Assembly: GCF_040869045.1 (NCBI RefSeq)
Contig: NC_090323.1
Span: forward strand, 261,768,392 to 261,832,391
DNA from: Eurosta solidaginis
Lineage: Eukaryota > Arthropoda > Insecta > Diptera > Tephritidae
Direction of reading: 5' to 3'
DNA: 64,000 nt
Shown here piece by piece: positions 11,181-21,690 of this stretch. The position numbers and the translations under genes were made by a program. Positions within the stretch are counted from its first letter, which is position 1. Every line of letters starts with the position of its first letter. The notes below the pieces were generated by a model. That model made no database searches. It was not told the DNA's origin and saw only the letters and a list, made by a program, of their open reading frames with translations.

Positions 11181-12979
11181 TCACTGCTTAGTATCGGCTT
11201 AGAGATGATAGTAACCGTTAGTGTTGCTAGTATTCTTCACAATATTTATTCAATAAATTTTTTTCAATTCAGCTTTAGACCTCGACGCTTAACATACTCC
11301 TGCCTTTCAACGACTCGGCAACCGAAAATAACAAATCCGGATGCATGCCACATTTCGGTTGGGCGGTCTTTGGTGCGTAACCCGTTGGAGTTTTTATAGC
11401 ATATTATTTTTTCCGACCCGGGTTTTGAGGCTTTTTTGCAGCACTTCGGCATATACAATCACATAAATATTTAGTGATTTTGTTACAGGCAACACAGCTG
11501 CTTTCCTGGAATAGCAGTCATTTGTGAGCTTTTTTTTGTCTTACATCTCTGTAATTTCCATACTCACACCCCACATTTTTCTCTCTCCACCATTTTCAAT
11601 TCTCTTGCCTGCCATCTATATTCACATCCATCTCATCATCAACATATGAATAAGTTATTCGCATTTTGTCGATACTTTCTGGTTGGCGGGCGGCGGTAGC
11701 AATGGTAAGCAGCATTTTTAACGACAAAGTTTTGCACAAAGTATAGCCGGCTATAGATTTCCACGCAGTTCATCGTCGTCATCAATCAGTCATCGATAGA
11801 TATGTACTTGTCGTCGCTCCACCCATTTGTCTGATGCACAGGCACAGGCACAGGCAGCGCCGAGTGCGAAGTGTCGCATTGCCCTAAGCGCTGAAACTGA
11901 AATTCTTTACGTAATTTTGTTTCTTTTGATTTTTTTTCTTTATTTGTTTCTAACTTTTCAGTGTTTTTTTTTTTCTTCCCCACTTTTTGAACGTCAATTT
12001 TTTTTTTATTTAATGCCTTTGAGATAAATACTTCACTTGAAGATTGTTGTTATCTGGCAGGAAAATCTTAGCAAATCTTGTGCGCTTGTTCGCCATTTGA
12101 ACTGTTTGCTCATTGTTTTTGTACTTTATTGCGGATATGGGATATGCCAAATGATATTTCCTTAGCGTCATTTTTATCTCGGTGTTGCTAGCGGTAATGT
12201 ATGGGCACGTGTTCTCATGTTTGCTATATCCTTTGCTTCTGGCTAATGGCAGCATTTGAGTTTTCTACGAAGCAATTTGTCTCTTTAGATTTTAAATAAA
12301 ATTAAACGTATTGTGATGGATTTGTTTTGTCGAAATGAAGAGTGAATTATGTGCATATTTGAGCTATGCTCTTAACAGATGATGAGCGTCAAAGGGTTAA
12401 TACATTTTTAAAATTTAAACTAATCGCGCATAGCACGACATCTTTAAGTATACTAGAGAGTTAGCAGCCCCTGAAAAGAATCGGGATGCGGCGATGTATA
12501 CATCTATATTGGGTTTTAAGACATAGGGGAAGAGATGGGAATGAAAAAGCGGATCAGCATCGCAGTAAGATTGGGCGTGATTAGGAAAAGGCGAGAGCTG
12601 AACACGATCCACCAAAGAGGAAAAGCGTGGATGCAAGCGCGGTCTGTAAAGTGTCGAAGATCATGTGCAGGTCTTACAATCTTAGACTAACAAATTTACA
12701 CTTATCATTAATAAGAGAGGCTCATGACGGGTTTTCTTACTGGATTTTACATTCTGGTGTCACATACTTTCAAATTAGACCTAGTTAGTGATAGCATATA
12801 CATATATGAAGTGAGGGTTAGAGGACAAAACGATCGAGCACTACAGCTATCATACCTAGAATCAGCCAGTGGCATAGTTCCTAGAAATCTTCTAACATTT
12901 GCTTAGAGGACGGAGTTATTTTATATCATCGGTCCTGATTTTTGATTGGAGTTTCTAGTTTGGTCGTTTAACAAACGTC
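11181..12979. other. No gene recognised
   Basis: Short frames on both strands overlap each other without domains. Poly-T tracts (about 11920-12010) and a small CAGGCACAGGCACAGG repeat (11839-11854) are the only local structures. Confidence 0.3.
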
Positions 12980-13050
12980 TGGTAACACTATGGATTCATT
13001 CAGTCGATGTAAGACCCTAAAGGCCGGCCAGTGCAACCTAAACTAACCGA
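12980..13050 (+). repeat. Possible 3' end of a decayed LINE
   Basis: GACCCTAAAGGCCGGCCAGT followed by GCAACCTAAACTAACC resembles the short CCTAA-rich 3' ends often left by fly non-LTR retrotransposons. It is a single short match from general knowledge, with no linked coding remnant. Confidence 0.3.
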
Positions 13051-13139
13051 TTTTGAAAAATCTTAAACGTGTACATGGTAAATAAGATTTCGTACTTTTT
13101 GAGAACAGCTTCGCCTGAAAAGTTATTGTTTTGCTATAG

Positions 13140-13460
13140 ACTTATTACCGATAGTGATTTAATATCGTCCAGGAATTGATTTATTTCCGACGAGTCATCA
13201 GCTTCTTATTGGTTGCTTATCAGCTTGTTATCGACGGGTTACCGTTGTATCATCTATTTAATATTTAAATTTTGTTTGTGTCTGTTTCATAACAAACCAG
13301 TAATATGTCCATAACAAATCGTTAACTATCGATAACGAAATCGTTCATGGATAAAATTTGTTATCGATAGCAAATTTATAACACATCGATAGCACATCGA
13401 TAACTCGTATTGTGTCCTCCAAAAGGATAACTCATCGATAAGAAATAACAAACCATTATC
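13140..13460. repeat. Cluster of TTATCGAT/ATCGATAA words
   Basis: Many copies of TTATCGAT, ATCGATAAC and ATAACA occur on both strands (for example around 13330, 13370, 13388, 13400 and 13433). The same vocabulary forms the regular 11-bp array at 54885-55330. TATCGATA is the Drosophila DRE core and CGATA the BEAF-32 motif, so protein binding is conceivable. A degenerate satellite is the simpler reading. Confidence 0.6.
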
Positions 13461-13944
13461 AAAACGTTTCTGTTGTATCCAATTCACAACGTAAATTGCA
13501 CTCACATTACGCTACAGAGTAGTTACTACACTTACGTTTACTTTCTCTATTTCAAGGACTACGCTTACCCTTATGTTTATACTCTACGCTGACATTCCCC
13601 TTCCCAATACCGGGAGCAAAGATGTTTACACATCAAAAAATTAAAAGTTGATTAATAAAATACCATTGGAGGAACATTCTTTAGCATTGTGATGTTAGTA
13701 GTTCTGCCTTTTGAGTCGGAGACCTGCTAGCCGCCAGGCCAGTACACTAATATTATGCTACAGTGGCCATCATGACTTAGTAAGTTTGAAATCATTTCGA
13801 ACCTGAGATACCTTAATGCATTTCGGAATAATTTATTGGAGTAGCCTTGACCTACATGTAAAAGAAACTTTTCTAATAGAATATAAAGACATCCAGAGGC
13901 TTTAGTAAGGTACAAGCCCCCACCATCTCGGGAACGGATCTAAA

Positions 13945-14592
13945 ATGGTCCACCGAAAAGATATACTAGCAGCCTACCGTATTACAGCTATACGAATAGC
14001 ACGTGCGTATCGGACGGTGTCCGACGACGCGATCCATGTTTTATCCAGGAAAATCCCAGCAGATCTACTCTCAGGTGAAATGGCCGATCTGTATGGCATT
14101 AGAATCAGCCGTCTATCTGAAGATGTTAAGAAAAGCGCAAGGTCGCGAACAATAGTTAAATGGCAAAGACCGTGGGAAGAATCGAGAAAAGTTCGCTGGA
14201 CCTTCATGCTAGTTCAGATTATAGTGGAATGTTACGAGCGAAAACACGGCGAACTAAATTACCACCTCACACAGATTTTGAGCAGGAACGGCGGGTTCAA
14301 GGAATATCTACATAAGCGTGGGATAGAGGAGGATCCTTTCCGTCCACACTGTCCCTTCGAATTGGAAAGCGCAGAAGATGTAATGTTTCACTGCCCTCGT
14401 TTTCACGGCGAAAGACTCTCTGTACACAGAGTTTTTGGAGAAGAGCCTTCCCTTAAGAATTTAGTTCTCCGAATGTGCGGACAAATATATTTTTGGACTG
14501 CTGTGAGCAAGATGACCTTTACAGTTATGACGAATGTGATGCATGCTGAAAGGGAGCGCAGAAAAATGCGCATACGAAGTAGGGGCGCCTAA
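13945..14592 (+). pseudogene. LINE ORF2 C-terminal fragment (R1/LOA-like clade)
   Basis: A 215-codon open frame matches the segment after the reverse transcriptase in R1/LOA-type non-LTR retrotransposons. It opens with ITAIRIARAYRTVSDDA followed by a Leu-rich IPADLL segment. Near the end is a Cys/His knuckle-like motif (HCPFELESAEDVMFHCPRF, about residues 134-153). The endonuclease and catalytic RT palm are absent, so this is a 5'-truncated or partly deleted copy. The Met at 13945 is just the first in-frame ATG and not a functional start. It is still uninterrupted to its stop, so it is younger than the opposite-strand LINE remnant at 15440-16600. Clade assignment is from memory of the family. 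Confidence 0.7.
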
Positions 14593-15439
14593 ATCGCACC
14601 GACACATGAACAGGATTATCTTGGTTTCATTGGGCCACTTGAGGGTAGGGCGCTACCACAACGTCCAATAATAAAAACAAAAATCCTTAACCAGCTGAGG
14701 GTACCCCGTACCGGTATCTACTGACAATGGTTTTGCGATTACTCAATAAATGGGATGCTCCCTGAGGAAGGAGATAAAACTCTGCGTCTAGAGTAATCCA
14801 GATCTTCCATTCGTTTCTCTATGCGACTTTTATACTGCATACAAAATCGTGCATGTAGTAACAAAATCTTATTAGACATGAACATATGTGCTAAAAAAAA
14901 AACATTCTTTTCTCACTTGTGCATTGTCAAAAATATATAAATCAGTATGTAACGCATATTTTATTTACCACTTAATTTAACCAAATAAAAAAGTCATTCA
15001 AGCAATTTTTCATTGAACGCCCCGAATATTAACACGTCTCATTGCGAAAACACTTGAGGGTGTAATACCAAACAAATAAAATAAATCAAATCACAACGCC
15101 ACAACCAAGTTTATTCAGCACACTGAGTGGTACGCACAATTTATGCCAGGGATGCTCATCGAGCAGCTAAGGGAGCCACCACAGTGATGTTGTTGTGAGC
15201 AATGAGTTATTGGTTAAATCAGCTTTTGAAAGGGATTGACTAGAGTAAATCGAGTGTAAATATTTATACATACATATGTACATATCTAGAAATTTCAGGA
15301 TTCTACTTTCGGCTCACAACAGCATTGCCTTGGCTCTTTTTAGCTCACAACGAAAAAGTCATATCCCAAAAGTATTCTTGTGGGAGTTTCTTAACGCTTT
15401 TGTAGCCTGAAAGTACTTTCTATGACCTAACTGAAGTTC
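14593..15439. other. LINE 3' untranslated remnant, then featureless DNA
   Basis: Directly after the LINE stop is a C/A-rich stretch with GGTAGGGCGCTACCACAACG (about 14645-14664), plausibly the LINE 3' UTR. No poly-A or tandem tail is clear. The rest shows no gene. Confidence 0.35.
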
Positions 15440-16600
15440 CTGCTTCTGTTATATTTCAGACATTATTGATTGCGGATGCCAAATCAACAAACGCGAGCAG
15501 AGTGTGAAGAAGGGATTTCTCCACCGTTCAGACTATCTCATGTAGCGCAGTTTCTGTGCTGTGGAAAGGGAAGTACTATCGAGAAGTCCCCTTAAGTGTA
15601 TATCAAGTAATCTCTCAAGTGTTTTTAACTCTAACTGATCCCCATTCCCTTCATGTTCCCTTCTTCTTCTTCGGGGCCATCCGGAAAGAAGCACCTATAA
15701 GTATATCCAGGGATTTTGCTGCTGATCCTGCTCAAGTTCCATCAGCACGCTTGAAAAAGGTCTCAATTGAATGATTTGTGCCTAGAATCCTTTGAAGCTT
15801 ATCTGAGTCCTCCGTGGACTCGATAGATTCGCAGCATTTTATTCTTGCACTGCGTATGGTGTTCTTTAGTCCCTTTTAGAAGCCCTCTATTCCTGGAAGT
15901 AGCCTATTGAATGAAGAGCCTTCTTGCTACTCGAAATTGGAAAGGCAACTGTGTACGCTATCTGAAAACCTTCTTCCAGAGACCTTACTCGGCCGCCCAG
16001 ATTTGCTGAAGATTTGATGGGTGTCCTATCACTGACTACCTTGTTAAATAAAATGCAAGATGTTCATTTTGGGTTACTACTGTGCCTTGATTTTATTTCA
16101 CTATCCCAGTCTACAACGAATAAAATCATGTAAAGATTAAACAGAGAGATCTTTTTCGACACTTACCAGTTCCTTGGCGAGAGATCCCGAAAATCATTTG
16201 TTATCATGATATCAAGGACCTCCTCCTACCCTGCAAAATTCTTTAAACTTGGATAGGCAATAGTGTGAGCGCTGTCTCTGTTACATATACGGAGATTATT
16301 TGCTGCTATAAAGTCAAAGAGAGCCTCACCTCATTCATTTATCTCGCTGCTGTCCCATACCGCGTATCTGGCGTTGACGTCGTAGCCCACGACCATCACA
16401 TCATTTCTGGTTATCTGCTATCCGGCTAGATGTTTCACCTCTTGGGGGTTCCGGGCCGAACGTGAGCCATATATGCCGAAACGAAAAGTTTCTGCCACTT
16501 CGTGACTCCACGTGACGACCACTGCAACATCGTATGTACTGAAATTAAGTAAAAAGGAAGCAATAAACGTATTTCTTACGAGCATAAAGATCCTCGGTTT
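15440..16600 (-). pseudogene. Decayed LINE ORF2 (endonuclease plus RT start), R1/LOA-like
   Basis: Read on the minus strand, several frames carry order-conserved pieces of a LINE ORF2. At about 16394-16329 is the AP-endonuclease segment GYDVNARYAVWDSSEINE followed by ALFDFIAANNLRICN. A CESIEST-like linker (frame disrupted, around 15840-15740) follows. At about 15540-15460 is an RT fingers/palm segment ending FVDLASAINNV. Stops and frameshifts are frequent, so it is dead. A deletion joins the linker to the RT. It probably belongs to the same broad clade as 13945-14592 but lies on the other strand. Confidence 0.65.
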
Positions 16601-18399
16601 ACATTTTTGAGCCGTCTGTGTAGATTGCTATGCCTCTACCACTGTTTTGGCCTTCCTCCCCTTTCCGCTCTTGAAGAATATCTTATGTTCAGCACCTGGA
16701 AGTCAATGACCGCTGTATTGTGGTCGGTGTAGGACGTTACGTCATTCCGGGTAGGATGTTATTATAATTTCCTTAACATTGCTGTTGTGTGGCTCCGTTG
16801 ATTAATCTTACTGAGCACAGCTGACTTTTGCCACACTTATAGCGTGCCACATATGTTTGTGTGTAAGCCAATGCAATGCAATTTTTGCCCCTTTTGTTGT
16901 TGTGTCATTTTCGGTTTTTCCACGCGGCAAGAGTTTTTCAAACCAACAAAATTTATGCGCGCACGTCATTCAAGCAAAAGCCTCCTCCCCCACTACGCCA
17001 ACTCAATAAACGCTATGCTTGAGACCTTTGCAAAAGTCATTTATATAATATAAGCTTTGGTGGCAATAGCGCCTACAGTAATATTGAGCGAGGGCAAACG
17101 CGGGTTGCACACTTGAGCAAATAACTCACTCGAAATGTGAAGGAAATTGAAATAAAATAAAATCATTTACAATAAAAAGATTTTCGGGAGAAAGGTGACA
17201 CTCAATAAATGAATGGCGTTAATACGACTGTGCTTATATGGGTGTATGTGTGTATATGTGACCTGGCGCAGATTTTTACGATACGTTACCCTCATAGGTC
17301 TGCAAATACATACAAACTAATCGAAAGGGTGTCATTATTTTCTACTTTAGAACGCCAACCAATGCACAGCGCCGCGCCGTTTCGCTTGGGAAGCGCGCGC
17401 TATTGACATGTATTTATGTTTATAGGCATGGAGCATAGAGACTGATGAATTATTGTCACAGCCCGTAGAAAACCTATTAAATTTTCGTTTACATAAATAG
17501 CGCTACTTAAATTTGTCAAAGTGTCTCATTTTACGTTTACGCGTTATTCAAAGCTCGAACTGGTTTTGGTGCGGTCGCACAGCTTACAGACACAAAATGT
17601 CGAATTGAATACTCACATGCATAGCGACTCGGTTTATACGGCTCTGATGGTGTCGGTATCAACAACAATGACCAATAACAACAAGAACAGCTAGCGCGCG
17701 AAACTTTGATTGATATCGAAATGTCACGCAGACGCGCATGTGGCTAATAGGCCCTGCGGTTCTAGTTATTTTGCTTTTAACGCTTTCCATTTGCCATTTT
17801 AGCTTATAAACGAATTGATTTTGGCTCATGAATTGAACGCATTTGTTGGCGCGAAATTGTTGTGTGAAAAATTATATGGCCTTAACTGGCAGCTGCTCCA
17901 AAAGTGGGTAATTTTTTATTCGTAATATAATTACCACATCTCTCACATCACATATGTAAATATGTTTGCCTATTATATGGATTCTCGTGTGTATATTCAT
18001 TTGTATCTTTTCTGACAATTTGACAGGCGGGTGACAAATGTCACCAATTTTATTTAACTTGTGCGCCTAATGCATATTCCTGATTTTAGAATAAATAAAC
18101 GAGTTGAAAATTAATTGGTTGTGGTCATTAGGTCGGTCACAGACTATTAGTATAGAGCTTATGCAAATATACACCAGCGTGTTTACTTCTAAATAGGTAC
18201 TAAAAAGGCATATATGCGACATCTATAAATTGATATTATTAATAAGTAAAATTGCTTAAAGTTCTGCTGAACGCGCCTCACAATATTCCACACAGTTAGC
18301 ATTGAAAACATATAGGTACTATACATATGTATTTAATTGTATTTAAAAGGAATAGCAACGGAAAGGCAATATTAAGATAAGGAAGGGTTCAGTGGGGCA
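16601..18399. other. No gene recognised
   Basis: Mixed-composition DNA with no frame showing a domain and no repeat shared within the window. Slightly GC-richer patches (about 17350-17400) carry GCGCGC words but no exon signals that I can support. Confidence 0.3.
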
Positions 18400-18500
18400 T
18401 TCATATGGGTGAGTGGATAGAGGCATCTGTCTTTAAACCAGTATCAAGTATGAATGTTGGAGATTTCGAGTTCAAAACTCAGCTCCCGAAAAGCTATCTA
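18400..18500 (+). repeat. tRNA-like SINE head, family 4 (single copy)
   Basis: A box A-like TGAGTGGATAGAGGCATC and, about 55 bp on, a box B-like CGAGTTCAAAACTC are spaced as in a tRNA, with a Leu/Ser-like extended variable region possible. I cannot fold a clean acceptor stem, so a tRNA-derived SINE is more likely than a functional tRNA gene. There is only one copy in the window. Confidence 0.45.
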
Positions 18501-18606
18501 TTGAAAAAATTTAATTCAAAAACATCGGATGCAGATTGGAACAGCTGGTATCCACACTTGTACTATCAGCGCTCAATTCTGACCTATATACATTAGAGCG
18601 GGTCAA

Positions 18607-19440
18607 ATTGTTTGCCCATCAGGGCTATAGCAAAAACCTAATCTATAGATGATTTTAAGAAAAATTACTGAAGACACCAGAGCTACTAAGTCCGATTTCG
18701 AGGTCCCCCATTTGACAAAAAAAAAAAAATAGATATTTTGCATTTGAATGTTTGGTTTGGCCATAAAATAAAAAATCTTCATAGCTTCTGATAGTATTAT
18801 AGGAAAAATATCATATTGGGCTTACTTTAAAGGTACTTTACGTACATTTCAGAATCTGTATTAATATCTATAGTGTTTTTGAATTTTAGAAGAGATATCA
18901 GGCTTAAATTATGAGAAATTAGCATAAAATGAATTTTTATCTACTATATTATCATTTTTAACAAATTTCTTATGGAAAATTTTTTTCTTTACAGCTAAAA
19001 TAAGTTCAGAACATTTCCAACAACTTTCATTCAGACAGTTTTTCTTTTTTTGAATTTTTTAGTAGAAAAAAATTTTCAAAAAAAAACCCATTTCTTCAAG
19101 TAATAAGCAAAAATTATTTTCTACTAAAACGAATTCGAAAAAAGAAAAACTGTCTGAATAAATTCAAAAATTAATTATTAATATAATATGATATTAATAT
19201 AAATACAGACTCTGAAATGTACCTAAAATACCTTTAAAGTAAGCCCAATGTGATATTTTTCATATAATTCTATCAGAAGCTATGAAGATTTTTTGGCCAA
19301 ACCAAACATTCAAATGCAAAATATTTATTTTGCTAAAGTGGAGACCTCGAAATCGGCCTTAGAGCTATGGTGTCTTCAGCAATTTTTCTTAAAATCATCT
19401 GTAGATTACGTTTTTGCTATATTCCTGATGGGGAAAAATC
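18607..19440. mobile_element. Foldback element with long inverted arms (about 830 bp)
   Basis: The left arm (about 18607-18880) and right arm (about 19170-19440) are reverse complements with scattered mismatches. Examples are CATCAGGGCTATAGCAAAAA against its complement near 19413-19432, and GGGCTTACTTTAAAGGTAC near 18818 against its complement near 19230. A second, inner pair uses TTCAGACAGTTTTTC and GAAAAACTGTCTGAA. No transposase is present. Open frames crossing it arise by chance. Confidence 0.85.
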
Positions 19441-19945
19441 ATATATTTAAAATGATCAGTCAAAGGCAGTGCCTAACTCGAAACCATCTACAACTAAATC
19501 ATTATCACGCCATCTTTCCCTGTTTCGCAATAACTGACGCCAATTGGGAGCACCAACGAAGATCAAGTCTTCCTCCACCTGTCTCTACAAGCTTAGTGGG
19601 GGGTCCCCCCTCCTTCCTCTGCTTACAAACTGCGGTGTCGACTAAAATACTTTCTTGGCCGGAGCGTCTTCGGCCATTCACATAATATGAACTAGCCAGC
19701 GAAGCCTTTAGGTTGTTATTTGCTGTACTATTTTCATACATGCTACTCGCTGTGGGCAACACTGACAGGATCATAAATCATCCAAGAGCCATCTCATCTT
19801 CTCTCGACACCGTCCATGATTCCGAGCTACACATCAGGACAAGATAAGTGACTAGGCGATCGTGATTTTTGTTCGTTGACAGAGGACTTTGCCTTTAAAT
19901 CGCCTACTCAGTCCAAAGTAGCACTTGTTGGCAAAAGTTATTCTC

Positions 19946-20618
19946 CCCTGCAAAAATTGTTGGATTACGTGTTCCATTTTCTTCATGTTGGAGTACTCTA
20001 ACAATACTCCTTTGCAATGCGTTTGCGGACCACCATCAGCCGATCATTGCTCGTTTTTTAACGAATGTGATCACAACACGATGACGAACGAACAGAGTTG
20101 CCAAAAGTAAAATATTGCATACAAATAACTGATAATAAAATTTTACTATGGCAACTCTGATAAAATGCAACCGCGCACTTGTTTTATGTATGTATACGTA
20201 CTATAGTATAGAGAAATATTAGTTTCTTTATTCACGCAAATGCTAAATAACATAAGAATATTCGTAGTAAAAAATATAAAAGTTATATTGCCCCTCTCCA
20301 TTTACCTTCATTTTAAATTAAATTCACTCCGATAATTCTTTCCGACACAATTCCTCTTTAGTACTTTGGCATATGATCCTCTTTGGGTGGTCCATGGAGT
20401 ACTACAGTGAAAGTACTTTGGAAAGTACTCTCAGGTATGTACTCTATGGAATACTCACAAACAAAGCGAGAGTGGGATCACCTACTCCTCTCCTAGGACA
20501 TCGCAATGTTAATTGGAGCACATTTTTTGTATGAATACAGATTAGTTTTGGAACACTCCTATACTCCTAAAGGAGTATTCCTGACACTATTTATGGAGTA
20601 CTGGCGTTTTTTGAAGGG
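19946..20618 (-). mobile_element. Non-autonomous DNA transposon (MITE-A), copy 2, in LINE A
   Basis: This is an inverted copy of 2953-3607, 673 bp here. Its ends are CCCTGCAAAAATTG (left) and CAGGCGTT-type sequence closing in TTTTTTGAAGGG (right). TC flanks both sides (19944-19945 and 20619-20620). Aligned with the uninterrupted LINE at about 57570-57590, the flanks rejoin seamlessly once a 2-bp copy is removed, which supports a 2-bp target duplication. Confidence 0.8.
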
Positions 20619-20706
20619 TCCGTTTCATTTTTAAGCTGACTTTGTTTTTGCTGTTAATGCTGGTTTCCCATATACATGAAATCTTTTACATTCTCGAATT
20701 ATATGC

Positions 20707-20961
20707 CATTGTGGATAAAACAAGTGTGATATGTTATCCGTCAAATGCCTGACAGGATGTTCAATATGGCTGCTTTTAAGCGTTTTCGCAGCGTTTTGAC
20801 AGGGTATTAAATATGGCGGCGCATAGGACCGGCTCTCTTCAGCAGGTGATAGAAAGAGATACAGAATAAGACAGCGATAGTCAATAAAAAATCAGGTGAT
20901 CCATTCTATTTGAAATTTTGACGTTTATGCAGATGTTATCACACTTTTCTTATCCACAATG
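20707..20961. mobile_element. 255-bp MITE-B with 25-bp terminal inverted repeats and 8-bp duplication
   Basis: The ends are inverted repeats starting CATTGTGGATAA and continuing through GTGTGATA, with two or three mismatches over 25 bp. Flanks are TTATATGC (20699-20706) and TTACATGC (20962-20969), an 8-bp duplication with one later substitution. The LINE reading resumes correctly across the insertion. An 8-bp duplication is typical of hAT and P superfamilies; the ends do not let me choose. No coding sequence. Confidence 0.8.
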
Positions 20962-21690
20962 TTACATGCGTCAACCGTGACGTGGCTGTGAAGGCGCAAA
21001 TGCACCGATTATTTCTTGGCTGACAGCAGGTACATCGTTTGGTCCTCATTTACCACAATACCCAATTTTTTGCTTCTTTATCTAATCTAGCGAAGGCTGA
21101 ACTCACAGCGCATTTGTTAAGGCCAATTATTTAAATATTATTAGCATACGCCAGTAAATTTACTTTCTTATAATACATTGTACGGTTTAGTCCTGCTACT
21201 AGAATTATCTTCTCCAGCATTATGTTAAAGAAATCGCACGAAATGGAGCTACCCTGTCTGAAGTCTCCTTTGTTTTCGAATGGCTTGAGAGCTAACTCCC
21301 AATACTTACGGCGCTGGTGGTGGCTGATTAACTTTTCAGGGAACTTAAATTCAGACATAGCAGCATAAAAGCAACTTCTTTTAGCGACAAAAAGATGGTG
21401 AGTGTCGATTCTCTTATCGTGATTCCTCTCCAGGATCTGGCATATCTGGTAGATCTGGTCGATCGTAGTTTGACTAGGTCTGAAGCCACACTGATAAGGT
21501 TCAATCAGTTTGTTGACTATAGGCTTCAGTCTTTATCATAGTTTGCTAGATAGAACCTTAAACAGCTTGGTAGGTATTCCGTCATTACCTGAGTTTTAGC
21601 CATTCTCACGTCATCATACGGAACGTCTTTTCCATTATCGGCTATTGTGGTAACGGGTTCATCTTATCCTTAGCTAGCTAGCAATGGGGA

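Larger units (their letters stand above)
19505..21690 (-). pseudogene. LINE family A copy, decayed and interrupted by two MITEs
   Basis: Pieces of the reverse transcriptase frame open at 56945-58111 occur here in reverse order on the minus strand. Around 21530-21320 is a segment with KRIDTHHLFV and CFYAAMSEFKFPEK, lacking about ten residues that include the catalytic DFKAAFDST part. Around 21280-21135 is a CDFFNIMLEKIIL segment and LLAYANNI, in which the YADD box is mutated to YANN. The connecting segment lies at 20970-21100 and 20619-20698. The C-terminal thumb and tail (ANKCYFGLSRR, then DAPAKKVF) lie at 19505-19945. Many stops are present. MITE-A is at 19946-20618 and MITE-B at 20707-20961. 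The element is inactive. Confidence 0.8.
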
